Positions 35,025-44,740 are shown, counted from the stretch's first letter. The stretch: DNA of 64,000 nt from Pseudomonadota bacterium (GCA_023438245.1 JAEXRD010000149.1:13358-77357); one strand, 5' to 3'. Notes: a model not told the origin generated them from the sequence alone. A program made the numbers and translations.

Positions 35025-35387
35025 CTAGTCGCCCCGCACCATCTCGTCTTCTTCCTGTTTGCTCTTGCAGTTGATGCACAGGGTGGTCATGGGCCGGGCC
35101 TTGAGGCGCGGCACTCCGATCTCCTCCCCGCACTCCACGCATAGGCCGAACTCGCCGTCCTCGATGCGCGTGAGAGCCTGCTGGATCTTCTTGATGAGCT
35201 TGCGCTCGCGGTCGCGCAGGCGCAGGGTGAAAGCCCGGTCGGACTCCGCGGTGGCGCGGTCGGCCGGGTCGGCGTATACCTCGACGGTCTCGGTCATGTC
35301 GTCGATGGTGGCCTGTCCCTGCTGGAGGATCTCCTCCAACATGGAATTCAGCATGTCTCGGAAGAACTGGATGTCTTTCGCTTCCAT
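35025..35387 (-). CDS. dksA: DksA/TraR-family RNA polymerase-binding zinc-finger protein
   Basis: A 120-residue protein. The N-terminal helical hairpin (~1-75) enters the RNA polymerase secondary channel in DksA; the C-terminal zinc finger has CVEC and CINC separated by 17 residues. It is slightly shorter than E. coli DksA (151) but has all four Cys. The ATG at 35387 has CAGGAGA 8 bases upstream. The reading frame continues far upstream through the tRNA cluster, which is not coding. A probable promoter lies at 35458-35486. Confidence 0.93.
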   Translation of the reverse strand: MEAKDIQFFRDMLNSMLEEILQQGQATIDDMTETVEVYADPADRATAESDRAFTLRLRDRERKLIKKIQQALTRIEDGEFGLCVECGEEIGVPRLKARPMTTLCINCKSKQEEDEMVRGD

Positions 35388-35457
35388 GAAGAATCTCCTG
35401 GGTGAGAGGCCGTCCCCGGGGGCCGACGGTCCTCGCCGAATAGAAACAGAACGGGCC

Positions 35458-35486
35458 AGATAAACCAAAAATGGTCGGGTTGTAAA
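35458..35486 (-). promoter_or_regulatory. Candidate sigma-70 promoter for dksA
   Basis: On the minus strand, TTTACA and TTATCT are separated by 17 bases, giving a transcription start near 35451 and a leader of about 65 bases. Confidence 0.45.
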
Positions 35487-35631
35487 GAGGTCAATAGGCC
35501 GCGCCCCGCAAGACCTCGCGGAGGGCGCCCGGCGACCGGGGCTGGCGGGCGGATGCTCACGGGGGGAAAGCCGGTTTTGGGCCAAAAGCGGAACGTTTGC
35601 GCTGGGCTGCAAAAAATGCTGCACCCGATGC

Positions 35632-35660
35632 TTGACACCGGGCGGGGTCGCGGGTAGAAG
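35632..35660 (+). promoter_or_regulatory. Promoter of the tRNA cluster
   Basis: TTGACA (35632-35637), 17-base spacer, TAGAAG (35655-35660). The start would fall about 8 bases before the first tRNA. The spacer ends GGGTCGCGGG, a G/C-rich discriminator-like environment common for stable RNA genes. Confidence 0.65.
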
Positions 35661-35674
35661 GTGTCTCCCTTTGA

Positions 35675-35749
<75 letters not shown>

Positions 35750-35758
35750 AAGGAAAAC

Positions 35759-35833
35759 GGCGGCATAGACAAGTGGTAAGGCAGAGGTCAGCAAAACCTC
35801 CATCCTCCGGTTCAAATCCGGATGCCGCCTCCA
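35759..35833 (+). tRNA. tRNA-Cys (GCA) with A at position 33
   Basis: A 75-base cloverleaf with CCA encoded. Acceptor GGCGGCA/TGCCGCC and discriminator U73 fit tRNA-Cys; the T-stem TCCGG/CCGGA is perfect. The anticodon stem GAGGT/ACCTC encloses loop CAGCAAA, so the anticodon is GCA, but base 33, normally U, is A. The D-stem also has an A11-G24 mismatch. It may be a functional but unusual Cys tRNA or a decaying copy. Confidence 0.85.
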
Positions 35834-35836
35834 CGA

Positions 35837-35911
<75 letters not shown>

Positions 35912-35921
35912 AAGAACGAAC

Positions 35922-35957
35922 AAGGCCGACCCCGGTGACGGAGTCGGCCTTTTCGTT
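35922..35957 (+). terminator. Terminator of the tRNA cluster
   Basis: AAGGCCGAC pairs with GTCGGCCTT around a 12-base loop, followed by TTTTCGTTT. It also faces the nitroreductase gene from the other side and may work both ways. Confidence 0.85.
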
Positions 35958-35982
35958 TGCCCGCGCCCGGCGCGCTGCGGCG

Positions 35983-36492
35983 CTAGAAGCGGTTGTGGTG
36001 CACCAGCTCGGCCTTGTAGCGGTCCTCGCGGCCCTTGGTCTCCGCCGGGTGGCCGATGGGGATGAACGAGTGCGGCACCACCCCGGCGGGGCAGCGGAAC
36101 AGCGCGGCGAAGGCCTCCTCGCGGTCCTTCATGGGGTGGATTCCCGTCCACACCGCGCCCAGGCCCAGGTCGTGGGCGGCCAGCAGCAGGTTCTGCACCG
36201 CGGCGGAGCAGTCCACCACCCAGTAGCCGGGATATTTTTCCACCCGCGTGTCGCCGCAGACCAGGATGCCCAGCGGGGCCTTGGCCGCCATCTTGATGTA
36301 GGGGTGCATGGTGGCTACCTTGGCCAGGATGTCCGGCTCGCTGACCACCACGAAGCGCCAGGGCTGGGCGTTGCCCGCGCTGGGGGCGGCCATGGCCGCG
36401 CGCAGCAGCACCTCCACCTGCTCCGGCGTCACGGGCTGGTCGGTGTACTTGCGGATGCTGCGGCGAGCGTGGATGGCGTCCAGGGTGTTCAT
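35983..36492 (-). CDS. Nitroreductase-family FMN oxidoreductase
   Basis: A 169-residue protein with the FMN-binding start RRSIRKYTDQPVTPEQVE, the PSAGNAQPWRFVVV motif (FMN phosphate/ring contacts) and DLGLGAVWTGIHP. It belongs to the short class of the family; the electron acceptor in the cell is unknown. It runs in the same direction as the following membrane hydrolase gene, 22 bases apart. Confidence 0.9.
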   Translation of the reverse strand: MNTLDAIHARRSIRKYTDQPVTPEQVEVLLRAAMAAPSAGNAQPWRFVVVSEPDILAKVATMHPYIKMAAKAPLGILVCGDTRVEKYPGYWVVDCSAAVQNLLLAAHDLGLGAVWTGIHPMKDREEAFAALFRCPAGVVPHSFIPIGHPAETKGREDRYKAELVHHNRF

Positions 36493-36514
36493 GGCGGTCT
36501 CCTTATACTGATGG

Positions 36515-37564
36515 TTACGGGGCTGCCACGGGGTGCGTGCGGCCCCGCTCGTCGAACCAGGCCAGCAGACGGCCGGCGGCGTCTTCCACGACGGTGAGCT
36601 CGGAGAACACGGGCCTGTGCCCGGAAAGGGCCGAGAGCACCGGCCCGGTGTTGAGGAACAGCGCGTCCACGTAGCGTACGGCCCGGCCTCCGGCGGGGAC
36701 GGGCAGGGCTCCGTCCTGCAGGCTGGCCTGCGGAATGACCGGCGGGCCGAGGTAGCTGGCCGGATGCCCGGCGAACCAGGCGTAGGTGCCGAAGATGCTG
36801 GCGCTGCGGCCCAGCTCGGCCAGTTCCTGGCGCGGCACCTGGCGCAGCGTGACGGACGGGTGGGGCCGGGCGACGTCGGGCAGCTCGGCGGTGGTGACGG
36901 TGAGCTCCCCGCCGCGGCGCACCACGATCTTCCAGTACCAGGGCGACAGGGCGTCCGGGATGGCCGTGACCTCGTCGAAGGAGGCCAGGCGCCTGGTGAG
37001 CAGGGCCTCGTAGCGGTGCTGCACGTTCAGGCGCAGGGCGTTGCAGGCCAGCGGGTAGCATACCAGCAGCGCCAGCCCGGCCAGCGCGTAGGCCCGGCGG
37101 CTGGCCCCGGAGGGCGCGGGGAGCTGGCGGCCCAGCAGCAGGCAGGCATAGAGCGCCACGGTGAAGGCCGGGTCCACCACGAACACGCCCTCGATGCTCA
37201 GGCGCGCGTTGGAGAAGGGCAGCAGCACCTGGGTGCCGAAGGCCGTCACCACGTCCAGGAAGATGTGCGTGGCCAGGGCCAGGGCCGCGGCTGTCCAGGC
37301 CCGCGCCAGCGTGAGCCGCGCGCCCATTTTCCTGGCCGCCCAGGCCAGCAGCAGGGCGAACACAGGCAGGAAGAACACGGAGTGCGTGATGCCCCGGTGG
37401 TGGAGCAGGTAGCTCTCCAGGCTGAAGTAGCGGCTCAGGATGTCCACGTCCGGTATGGTCGCCGCCACGCCGCAGAGCAGCGACAGCGGCCTGCGCCGTT
37501 TGGGATCGGGCTCCAGGGCCTGGGCGGTCAGCAGACCGGCGGCAAGGTGGGTGACGGGTTCCAT
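36515..37564 (-). CDS. YdjM-type inner-membrane metal-dependent hydrolase
   Basis: A 349-residue protein starting MEPVTHLAAGLLTA. The metal-ligand pattern of this membrane hydrolase family is visible: His6, PDVDIL near residue 41, HHRGITHS near 57, and THIFLDV near 103. Four to five membrane helices are in the first 200 residues; the C-terminal ~150 residues are soluble. The family function is poorly defined. The gene is divergent from psd with 162 bases between. Confidence 0.85.
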   Translation of the reverse strand: MEPVTHLAAGLLTAQALEPDPKRRRPLSLLCGVAATIPDVDILSRYFSLESYLLHHRGITHSVFFLPVFALLLAWAARKMGARLTLARAWTAAALALATHIFLDVVTAFGTQVLLPFSNARLSIEGVFVVDPAFTVALYACLLLGRQLPAPSGASRRAYALAGLALLVCYPLACNALRLNVQHRYEALLTRRLASFDEVTAIPDALSPWYWKIVVRRGGELTVTTAELPDVARPHPSVTLRQVPRQELAELGRSASIFGTYAWFAGHPASYLGPPVIPQASLQDGALPVPAGGRAVRYVDALFLNTGPVLSALSGHRPVFSELTVVEDAAGRLLAWFDERGRTHPVAAP

Positions 37565-37726
37565 ACCTGTAAGTCTAACGCAGCCAGCGCCGAAAGCAAG
37601 GGCAGGCGGCCCCAAACCCCGCGCAGGTGTTGACCTTCGGCGCGATGGCGGGTAGTTTCCGCCCAGCCGGGCCACCTGCGCAGTGCGTAGCGGGCGGGCA
37701 GTCGCTTCCAAAATTTGTGAGGAATC

Positions 37727-38365
37727 ATGCGCAAACCGTCCATCGGCCTGAGCCTTGAGGGCCTGCCGAGCATCGGCCTGACCGCCTTCGCCACCCTGGT
37801 CTTCGCGGCCATGGGCTGGTGGCTCCTGGCCCTGATCCTGCTTGTCGTCACCTGCCTGGTGGTGAATTTCTTCCGCGATCCCGAGCGCGTGGCCCCCGAG
37901 GACGTGGACGCCGTGGTGTCGCCCGCCGACGGCCGCGTGGTCAAGGTGGACTTCGCCCCGGACCCGGTTTCCGGCCAGGTGCGCCAGGTGGTCTGCATCT
38001 TCATGAACGTCTTCGACGTGCACGTGAACCGCGCGCCCGTGGAGGGCAGCGTGGAGCTCATCCGCTACATCCCCGGCAAGTTCTTCAACGCCAGCCTGGA
38101 CAAGGCCAGCACCGACAACGAGCGCAACATCGTGGTCATGGGCCGCGGGGCCGACCGCTTCACCATGGTGCAGATCGCTGGGCTCATCGCCCGCCGCATC
38201 GTGTGCTGGGCCGAGGCCGGGGACATCCTGCGCCGGGGCGAGCGCTTCGGTCTGATCAAGTTCGGGTCCAGGGTTGACCTCTACCTGCCCGATGGCTATG
38301 CTGTGAAGGTCTATGTGGGCGAAACCGTCCGCGCGGGCGAGACGGCCATCGCCGTCCGCAAGTAG
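37727..38365 (+). CDS. psd: Phosphatidylserine decarboxylase, short class
   Basis: A 212-residue proenzyme that makes phosphatidylethanolamine from phosphatidylserine. Two N-terminal membrane helices (~15-47) precede VVSPADGRVVKV and FMNVFDVHVNRAPV. Self-cleavage would occur at Gly-Ser in IKFGSRVDLYLP, near residue 182, creating the pyruvoyl group. The partner pssA follows after 27 bases, so both steps from CDP-diacylglycerol are in one operon. Confidence 0.95.
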   Translation: MRKPSIGLSLEGLPSIGLTAFATLVFAAMGWWLLALILLVVTCLVVNFFRDPERVAPEDVDAVVSPADGRVVKVDFAPDPVSGQVRQVVCIFMNVFDVHVNRAPVEGSVELIRYIPGKFFNASLDKASTDNERNIVVMGRGADRFTMVQIAGLIARRIVCWAEAGDILRRGERFGLIKFGSRVDLYLPDGYAVKVYVGETVRAGETAIAVRK

Positions 38366-38392
38366 CGCGGACAACTGAAGCCCGGAGAAAAC

Positions 38393-39163
38393 ATGGCCAA
38401 GGACAAGCCGCTTCCGCGACACAAGGGCGTGTACATCCTGCCCAACCTGTTCACCACCGCGAGCCTCTTTCTGGGGTTCATGGGGATGATCTGGGCCATT
38501 GAGGGGCAGTTCGAGTACACGGCCCTGTGCATCCTGGGCTCCTGCCTGTTCGACGGGCTGGACGGAAAGGTCGCGCGCTTGACCAACACCACCAGCGAGT
38601 TCGGCGTGCAGTTCGACTCCCTGGCCGACCTGGTGGCCTTCGGCGCCACCCCGGCGCTGACCATGTACCTCTGGCAGTTGCACAGCTACGGCAACCTGGG
38701 CCTCATGGCCTCGTTCCTGCTCGTGGCCTGCGGCGCGCTCCGGCTCGCGCGGTTCAACGTGCAGGCCGCCGTCACCAGCAAGAAATTCTTCGTGGGCCTG
38801 CCCATTCCGGCCCAGGCCAGCACGCTGGCCACGCTCATCCTGTTCGCCCCGCACCTGCCGCCGGCCTGGATCTCCGAGGTTCTGCCCCCGGTGACGCTGG
38901 TGCTGGTGTACGCGCTGTCCTTCCTCATGGTCAGCACCATGCGCTACGCCTCGTTCAAGGAGTACGGCTTCATCAAGGCCCACCCCTTCAGCTCCATGGT
39001 CACGGTCATCCTGCTCTTCGTCCTCGTGGCCTCGCGCCCGAAGATGCTGGGCTTCGTCTTCTTCCTGGGCTACATCCTTTCCGGCCCGCTCTACACCCTG
39101 TTCATCCTCTCCCCTCGCGGGTCCAAGCTGCTACGAGAGTCCCAGCAGAAGGAACCCTCGTAA
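38393..39163 (+). CDS. pssA: CDP-diacylglycerol-serine O-phosphatidyltransferase
   Basis: A 256-residue membrane enzyme that makes phosphatidylserine. The CDP-alcohol phosphotransferase signature DG-X2-AR-X8-G-X3-D-X3-D starts at DGLDGKVARL (residue ~60) and is complete. About eight membrane helices. It supplies the substrate for the preceding psd gene product. Confidence 0.95.
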   Translation: MAKDKPLPRHKGVYILPNLFTTASLFLGFMGMIWAIEGQFEYTALCILGSCLFDGLDGKVARLTNTTSEFGVQFDSLADLVAFGATPALTMYLWQLHSYGNLGLMASFLLVACGALRLARFNVQAAVTSKKFFVGLPIPAQASTLATLILFAPHLPPAWISEVLPPVTLVLVYALSFLMVSTMRYASFKEYGFIKAHPFSSMVTVILLFVLVASRPKMLGFVFFLGYILSGPLYTLFILSPRGSKLLRESQQKEPS

Positions 39164-39235
39164 GGCCCACGCTTCCCACGACCAGTCTCATTTCCGGCCT
39201 TGAGGGGGATTCCCTCTCCTGGGACGTCATCCGTT

Positions 39236-39272
39236 GGCGGGCGCTTGCCCGCCTTCGTCGTTTCCCGTTTCT
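39236..39272 (+). terminator. Hairpin in the pssA-leuA gap, terminator or attenuator
   Basis: GGCGGGC-GCTT-GCCCGCC (39236-39253) is a perfect 7-pair stem with a tetraloop, followed by a pyrimidine-rich TTCGTCGTTTCCCGTTTCTT. A smaller hairpin GAGGG-GGATT-CCCTC precedes it. It could end pssA transcripts or regulate leuA; no Leu-rich leader peptide was found. Confidence 0.5.
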
Positions 39273-39321
39273 TGCCAGCCAAACACGAACCAGATACGCT
39301 CAAAAATCATAGGAGGACTCC

Positions 39322-40875
39322 ATGTCGGACCGCGTCTACATCTTCGACACCACCTTGCGCGACGGAGAGCAGTCCCCCGGCGCCACCATGAACCAGGAGG
39401 AGAAGGTCAGCCTCGCCAAACAGCTCGAAACCCTGGGCGTGGACATCATCGAGGCCGGTTTCCCGGCCGCCAGCCAGGGCGATTTCGAGGCCGTGCAGGC
39501 CATCGCCCGCAGCGTCAAGACCATCAAGGTCGCGGCCCTGTGCCGCGCGCTGGACCGCGACATCGAGCGCGGCTGGGAGGCCATCAAGGACGCCGCCCAC
39601 CCGCGCATCCACACCTTCCTGGCCACCAGCGAGATCCACATGGTGCACAAGCTGCGCAAAACGCGCGAGCAGGTGCTGCAAATGGCCGAGGCCGCTGTGA
39701 AGAAGGCCGTGAGCCTGTGCCCGGACGTGGAATTCTCCGCCGAGGACGCCTCGCGCTCGGACTGGGACTTCCTGGCCACGGTCTGCGAGACCGTCATCCG
39801 CGCCGGGGCCAAGACCGTCAACATCCCCGACACCGTGGGCTACGCCCAGCCCTTCGAGTTCGGCGAGCTCATCGCCTACCTGCTCAAGAAAGTGCCCAAC
39901 GCTGGGGACGCCGTGTTCAGCGTGCACTGCCACAACGACCTGGGCCTGGCCGTGGCCAACTCGCTTTCGGCCATCCGGGCCGGGGCGCGCCAGGCCGAGG
40001 TCACGCTCTGCGGCATCGGCGAGCGCGCGGGCAACGCCAGCCTCGAAGAGCTGGTCATGGCCCTGCACACCCGGCACGAACTGTACAAGGTGGACTGCGG
40101 GGTGAAGACCAAGCAGCTCTACCCCTCCTGCCGCCGCCTCTCGCAGATCATCGGCCAGCCCATTCCGCCGTACAAGGCCATCGTGGGCCCCAACGCCTTC
40201 GCGCACGAGTCCGGCATCCACCAGGACGGCGTGCTCAAGAACCCGCTGACCTACGAGATCATGACCCCCGAGAGCGTGGGCCGCTCCGGCACGGACATGG
40301 TCATCGGCAAGCATTCCGGCAGCCACGCCATCAAGTCCAAGCTGGCCGAGCTGGGCTACACCCTGGACGACCAGCAGCTGGCCGTGGTCTTCGCCGCGGT
40401 GAAGGAACTGGCGGACAAGAAGGAGCGCATCTTTGACGAGGACGTGGAAGCCCTCGTGCTGGAGATGGTCTACCGCCGCCGCGACAAGTATCGCCTGAAG
40501 GACATGAGCGTGTTTTCCGGCACGGGCGGGGTGCCCCCGCACGCCGCGCTGGTGCTCGACATCATGGACGGCGAGAGCATCGTTGAGGAGAAGCGCTGCT
40601 CCTCCTTCGGCGAAGGGCCCATCGACGCCCTGTTCGCCTGCATCGGCTCCATCGTGGGCTACCAGCCCGCCCTGGACCGCTTCCAGATCAACGCCGTCAC
40701 CGGGGGCACGGACGCCCAGGCCACGGTGATGGTGCGCATACAGCACGATGGCAAGAAAAGCGTGGGCCGCGGCACCAACGAGGACATCCTCGTGGCCAGC
40801 GCCATGGCTTTCCTCAACGCACTGAACCGTTTGGAGAAAATGAGAGAGGAGAAGGTCGAATGTCCCACACTTTAG
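39322..40875 (+). CDS. leuA: 2-isopropylmalate synthase
   Basis: A 517-residue enzyme that condenses acetyl-CoA with 2-oxoisovalerate, the first step of leucine synthesis. The signature [15 protein letters not shown] starts at residue 9, the metal site [11 protein letters not shown] is at ~208, and the C-terminal allosteric domain (~390-510) should give leucine feedback inhibition. A strong AGGAGG lies 6 bases before the ATG. Its end overlaps the leuC start by 16 bases. Confidence 0.96.
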   Translation: MSDRVYIFDTTLRDGEQSPGATMNQEEKVSLAKQLETLGVDIIEAGFPAASQGDFEAVQAIARSVKTIKVAALCRALDRDIERGWEAIKDAAHPRIHTFLATSEIHMVHKLRKTREQVLQMAEAAVKKAVSLCPDVEFSAEDASRSDWDFLATVCETVIRAGAKTVNIPDTVGYAQPFEFGELIAYLLKKVPNAGDAVFSVHCHNDLGLAVANSLSAIRAGARQAEVTLCGIGERAGNASLEELVMALHTRHELYKVDCGVKTKQLYPSCRRLSQIIGQPIPPYKAIVGPNAFAHESGIHQDGVLKNPLTYEIMTPESVGRSGTDMVIGKHSGSHAIKSKLAELGYTLDDQQLAVVFAAVKELADKKERIFDEDVEALVLEMVYRRRDKYRLKDMSVFSGTGGVPPHAALVLDIMDGESIVEEKRCSSFGEGPIDALFACIGSIVGYQPALDRFQINAVTGGTDAQATVMVRIQHDGKKSVGRGTNEDILVASAMAFLNALNRLEKMREEKVECPTL

Positions 40876-42119
40876 CCGAAAAAATCCTGCAGGCCCACAC
40901 CGACGACGAAATCTCCGGCGCCGGGCAGATCGTGAACTGCCGCACCACCCTGGTGCTGGCCAACGACATCACCGCGCCGCTGGCCATCAAATCCTTCAAG
41001 GGCATGGGCGCGGCCAAGGTGTTCGACAAGGACAAGGTGGCGCTGGTGTGCGACCACTTCACCCCCAACAAGGACATCGACAGCGCCGAGCAGGTCAAGG
41101 TGGTGCGCGACTTCGCCCGCGAGATGGGCATCACGCACTACTACGAGGGCGGCGACGTGGGCGTGGAGCACGCCCTGCTGCCCGAGCTGGGCCTGGTCGG
41201 CCCCGGCGACATCGTCGTGGGCGCGGACAGCCACACCTGCACCTACGGCGGCCTGGGCGCCTTCGCCACGGGCATGGGCAGCACGGACATCGCCGGGGCC
41301 ATGGCCCTGGGCGAGACCTGGTTCAAGGTGCCGCCCACCATCCGCGTGGAGTTCACCGGCACGCTCGACCCCTTCGTGGGCGGCAAGGACCTCATCCTGC
41401 ACCTCATCGGGCGCATCGGCGTGTCCGGCGCGCTCTACCGCGCCCTGGAGTTCGGCGGCAAGGTCATCGACGACCTGTCCATCGAGGGCCGCATGACCAT
41501 GGCCAACATGGCCATCGAGGCGGGCGGCAAGGCCGGGCTGTTCCCGGCGGACGCCAAGACCCTGGCCTACTGCAAGGCCGCGGGCCGCAGCGGCGACCGC
41601 GAGCTCAAGGCCGATCCCGGCGCGGTGTACGAGCAGGAGCTTTCGCTCTCCGTCACCGGCATGCAGCCCCAGGTGGCCTGCCCGCACCTGCCCGACAACG
41701 TCAAGGGCGTGGACGAGGTCAAGGGCGTGAGCGTGGACCAGGCGGTCATCGGCTCCTGCACCAACGGCCGCATCGAGGACCTGCGCGAGGCCGCGGCCAT
41801 CCTCAAGGGCCGCAAGGTCAGCAAGCGCGTGCGCCTCATCGTGCTGCCCGCCACCCCGAAAATCTGGCGCCAGGCCATGGACGAGGGCCTGTTCGCCACC
41901 TTCCTGGACGCCGGGGCCGTGGTGGGCCCGCCCACCTGCGGGCCCTGCCTGGGCGGCCACATGGGCATCCTGGCCGGGGGCGAGCGCTGCATCGCCCCCA
42001 CCAACCGCAACTTCCGCGGCCGCATGGGCAGCCTGGAGAGCGAGGTCTACCTCGCCAGCCCGTCCGTGGCCGCCGCCAGCGCCATCGCCGGCGAGATCAT
42101 CAACCCGGCCAAGCTCTAG
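40860..42119 (+). CDS. leuC: 3-isopropylmalate dehydratase large subunit
   Basis: A 419-residue 4Fe-4S protein of the aconitase family. The cluster Cys are in IGSCTNGR and CGPCLGG. It matches the shorter, archaeal/bacterial HACN-LeuC class in length. It overlaps leuA and is followed 14 bases later by leuD, its small subunit; together they isomerise 2- to 3-isopropylmalate. Confidence 0.95.
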   Translation: MSHTLAEKILQAHTDDEISGAGQIVNCRTTLVLANDITAPLAIKSFKGMGAAKVFDKDKVALVCDHFTPNKDIDSAEQVKVVRDFAREMGITHYYEGGDVGVEHALLPELGLVGPGDIVVGADSHTCTYGGLGAFATGMGSTDIAGAMALGETWFKVPPTIRVEFTGTLDPFVGGKDLILHLIGRIGVSGALYRALEFGGKVIDDLSIEGRMTMANMAIEAGGKAGLFPADAKTLAYCKAAGRSGDRELKADPGAVYEQELSLSVTGMQPQVACPHLPDNVKGVDEVKGVSVDQAVIGSCTNGRIEDLREAAAILKGRKVSKRVRLIVLPATPKIWRQAMDEGLFATFLDAGAVVGPPTCGPCLGGHMGILAGGERCIAPTNRNFRGRMGSLESEVYLASPSVAAASAIAGEIINPAKL

Positions 42120-42133
42120 GAGGTCGAGAACAT

Positions 42134-42634
42134 ATGCTGGTCAACGGAAAAGCGCATAAGGTCGGAGCGCACATCGACACCGACGCCATCATCCCCGCCC
42201 GCTTCCTGGTCACCACCGATTCCGAGGTGCTGGGAGCCAACTGCATGGAGGGCCTGGAGCCCGGCTGGGTCAAGCGGGTGAACAAGAACGACATCATGGT
42301 GGCCGGGGAGAACTTCGGCTGCGGCTCGTCCCGCGAGCACGCCCCCATCGCCATCCTGGGCGCGGGCATGCCCGTGGTGGTGGCCAAGAGCTTCGCGCGC
42401 ATCTTCTACCGCAACGGGTTCAACATGGGCCTGGTGCTGCTGGAGGTGGGCGACGACGTGGACAAGATCCACGACGGCGACGAGTTGGAGGTGGACACCG
42501 AGGCCGGGCGCATCCACAACCGCACCACCGGCGCGGAGATCATCTGCGCCAAGGTTCCGCCCTCCATGCAGGAGCTGCTCGACGCCGGTGGCCTGGTGCC
42601 CTACGTCAAGAAGCGCCTGGCGGACAGGGCGTAG
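42134..42634 (+). CDS. leuD: 3-isopropylmalate dehydratase small subunit
   Basis: A 166-residue swivel-domain subunit with [14 protein letters not shown], the substrate-binding loop. The frame is open far upstream through leuC, but the ATG at 42134 (after AGGAGGTCGAGAA) begins the typical LeuD fold. Partner of leuC. Confidence 0.95.
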   Translation: MLVNGKAHKVGAHIDTDAIIPARFLVTTDSEVLGANCMEGLEPGWVKRVNKNDIMVAGENFGCGSSREHAPIAILGAGMPVVVAKSFARIFYRNGFNMGLVLLEVGDDVDKIHDGDELEVDTEAGRIHNRTTGAEIICAKVPPSMQELLDAGGLVPYVKKRLADRA

Positions 42635-42646
42635 GGGGGCGTGGAC

Positions 42647-43717
42647 ATGAAAATCTGCGTCATGCCCGGAGACGGCATCGGCAAGGAGATCGTGGCCCAG
42701 GCCCTGCGGGTGCTGGACAAGGTCGGCACGAAGTTCGGCAAGCGCTTCGAGACGACGGAAGCGCTCATCGGCGGCGTGGCCATCGACGCCACCGGCGGGC
42801 CGCTGCCTGCGGAGACCGTGGCCCTGTGCAAGGCGTCCGACGCCGTGCTCCTGGGCGCTGTGGGCGGGCCGAAATGGGATACGATAGACCCGGCCATCCG
42901 GCCCGAACGCGGTCTGCTGGGCATCCGCAAGGAGCTGGGGCTGTTCGCCAACCTGCGCCCGGCCAGCCTGTTCCCGGAGCTGAAGCACGCCTGCTACCTC
43001 CGGCCGGACATCGTGGAGAAGGGCATCGACCTCTTGGTGGTGCGCGAGCTCACCGGCGGGGCCTACTTCGGCACGCCCAAGGGCGTGGAAGTGCGCGACG
43101 GCGAGCGCGTGGGCTTCAACAACATGATCTACGCCGAGCATGAGGTGCGCCGCATCGCCAAGGTGGGCTTCGAGGCCGCGCGCAAGCGCCGCAAGAAGCT
43201 CTGCAGCGTGGACAAGGCCAACGTGCTGGACGTCTCCCGCCTGTGGCGCGAGATCGTGCTTGAGGTGGCCAGGGACTATCCGGACGTGGAGCTTTCCCAC
43301 ATGTACGTGGACAACGCGGCCATGCAGCTGGTGCGCGATCCCTCGCAGTTCGACGTCATCGTCACCGAGAACCTCTTCGGCGACATCCTGTCGGACGAGG
43401 CCAGCGTCATCACCGGGTCCATCGGCATGCTGCCCTCGGCCAGCGTGGGCGCGGGCAACCCCGGCCTCTTCGAGCCCATCCACGGCTCGGCCCCGGACAT
43501 CGCGGGCCAGGACAAGGCCAATCCGCTGGCGACGATCCTGTCCGTGGCCATGCTGCTGCGCTACTCCAGCGCGGACATGACCGCCGAGGCCGACTGCATC
43601 GAGCAGGCCGTGCAGAAGACCCTGCAGCAGGGCTACCGCACCGGCGACATCCGCGAGCAGGGCTGCAAATTGGTTGGCTGTGTCGCCATGGGGGACGCCG
43701 TTCTGGCAAACATTTAG
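42647..43717 (+). CDS. leuB: 3-isopropylmalate dehydrogenase
   Basis: A 356-residue NAD-dependent enzyme, the third step of leucine synthesis. It starts [16 protein letters not shown] and has [17 protein letters not shown] (here [14 protein letters not shown]), [15 protein letters not shown] and [14 protein letters not shown] preferred ATG 42647 over GTG 42641 because AGGGGGG lies at a suitable distance for the ATG. The last gene of leuACDB; a palindromic element begins at its stop codon. Confidence 0.95.
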   Translation: MKICVMPGDGIGKEIVAQALRVLDKVGTKFGKRFETTEALIGGVAIDATGGPLPAETVALCKASDAVLLGAVGGPKWDTIDPAIRPERGLLGIRKELGLFANLRPASLFPELKHACYLRPDIVEKGIDLLVVRELTGGAYFGTPKGVEVRDGERVGFNNMIYAEHEVRRIAKVGFEAARKRRKKLCSVDKANVLDVSRLWREIVLEVARDYPDVELSHMYVDNAAMQLVRDPSQFDVIVTENLFGDILSDEASVITGSIGMLPSASVGAGNPGLFEPIHGSAPDIAGQDKANPLATILSVAMLLRYSSADMTAEADCIEQAVQKTLQQGYRTGDIREQGCKLVGCVAMGDAVLANI

Positions 43718-43863
43718 GGGCTGCCCCGAAACGCGTCTTTTGCCCCCTGGGCTTCGTCACGAGGCGACCGTGGTCCAGGGCTGTACTGCAAGAGTACTAT
43801 CCCTGGCCCTCGGTCGCCTCCTTCCTAGCCAGGGAACAAAATTCGTCGTTTGGGGGCAGCCCC
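43717..43863. repeat. Palindromic intergenic element, copy B (core 43724-43856)
   Basis: Same element as at 21134-21266, here extended by outer arms GGGGCTG/CAGCCCC. The core folds from outside in as CCCCGAAACG with CGTTTGGGGG, CTGG with CCAG, GAGGCGACCG with CGGTCGCCTC (10 exact pairs), CCAGGG with CCCTGG, and GTACT-GCAAG-AGTAC. In the long stem, five of the first seven variable pairs differ from copy A yet remain paired. It lies between leuB and a convergent permease gene. Confidence 0.87.
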
Positions 43864-43900
43864 GTGCCGTCCCTCGACGTCAGCGATGTGAAAACCCAAG

Positions 43901-43934
43901 CGGGGGGCCGGAATTCCGGTCCCCCGTTTTTGTT
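43901..43934. terminator. Rho-independent terminator between leuB and the permease operon
   Basis: CGGGGGGCCGGAA pairs with TTCCGGTCCCCCG, followed by TTTTTGTTT. Palindromic enough to act on leu transcripts from the left; the opposite-side A/T tract (AAAACCC) allows weak action on the other strand. Confidence 0.85.
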
Positions 43935-44740
43935 TACCAGGCAAAGGGCGGCTTTTCGTTGAACTCGAACAGGTAGGGGAAGGAGGGCGGCGGGGTCGGC
44001 TCGGCGCGGTCCACGGCCAGCAGGAACTTGGGGTTCACCACCTTGAGCGAGGGGCCCTCGCCCTTGGATACGGCCCCCAGCGCGGCCTTGCCCTTGTCGT
44101 CCAGGGGCTGCAGGCTGCCGTAGACCTCCAGCCACTGGCCGGGCTCCGCGTTTTCCAGGCCCGTGGCCAGGAAACCCAGCTGCATGCTGTCGGCCAGGCA
44201 GCAGACCACGGCGGTGCGCGTGGCCAGGCCCAGGCCGTGTTTCACCAGCGCGGGTTCGCTGCCGGTCTGGATGCGCAGGGCCACGTGCCGGGGGTAGTCC
44301 GTGCGGCCCTTGTCCACCATGATGTACAGCTCCGCCAGGTTCAGGCGCGTGTAGCGCACGCCGCCGCGCTCCACCTCGGGCTCGGCCGGGATGTCCGGCT
44401 CCATCTGCGGCAGGGCCTGGGGCGATTCCTGCGGGGTGAAGGCCCCGGCGGGCGGGGCCTGGGTGGCCTGCTCCCAGGCATAGAGCGCCAGCGAGAGGAA
44501 GCCCAGCAGCACCGCCTGGCGGACCAGCCGACCCGCTGTGGCCCGGCCCGGCCTGGGCCGCAGCAGCGGAACCAAGCCCACCAGCGCCAGGGTCACGCCG
44601 CAGCCCAGGGTGAGCGGCTTGAAGCGCGGGTTGAGGAAGTACCAGTAGTGCTGCGAGAGCGCCAGCGCGGCCATGAGTCCGCCGAAGGCCATGAGGCACA
44701 GGCCCTCCATCCTGTCCTGGATCGTGTCGCGCAGGCTCAT
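43934..44740 (-). CDS. TIGR03943-family (YcgQ-like) permease subunit
   Basis: A 268-residue membrane protein; two N-terminal helices (~14-35 and 42-65), another near 78-95, then a soluble domain of about 165 residues with two CC/metal-like positions (AVVCCLADSMQLG). This family is paired with COG0701 permeases. Its ATG overlaps the stop of the upstream permease gene (ATGA). From memory, such YcgR-YcgQ pairs occur in predicted Zur regulons, which fits the neighbouring znuA-fur genes. Confidence 0.82.
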   Translation of the reverse strand: MSLRDTIQDRMEGLCLMAFGGLMAALALSQHYWYFLNPRFKPLTLGCGVTLALVGLVPLLRPRPGRATAGRLVRQAVLLGFLSLALYAWEQATQAPPAGAFTPQESPQALPQMEPDIPAEPEVERGGVRYTRLNLAELYIMVDKGRTDYPRHVALRIQTGSEPALVKHGLGLATRTAVVCCLADSMQLGFLATGLENAEPGQWLEVYGSLQPLDDKGKAALGAVSKGEGPSLKVVNPKFLLAVDRAEPTPPPSFPYLFEFNEKPPFAW

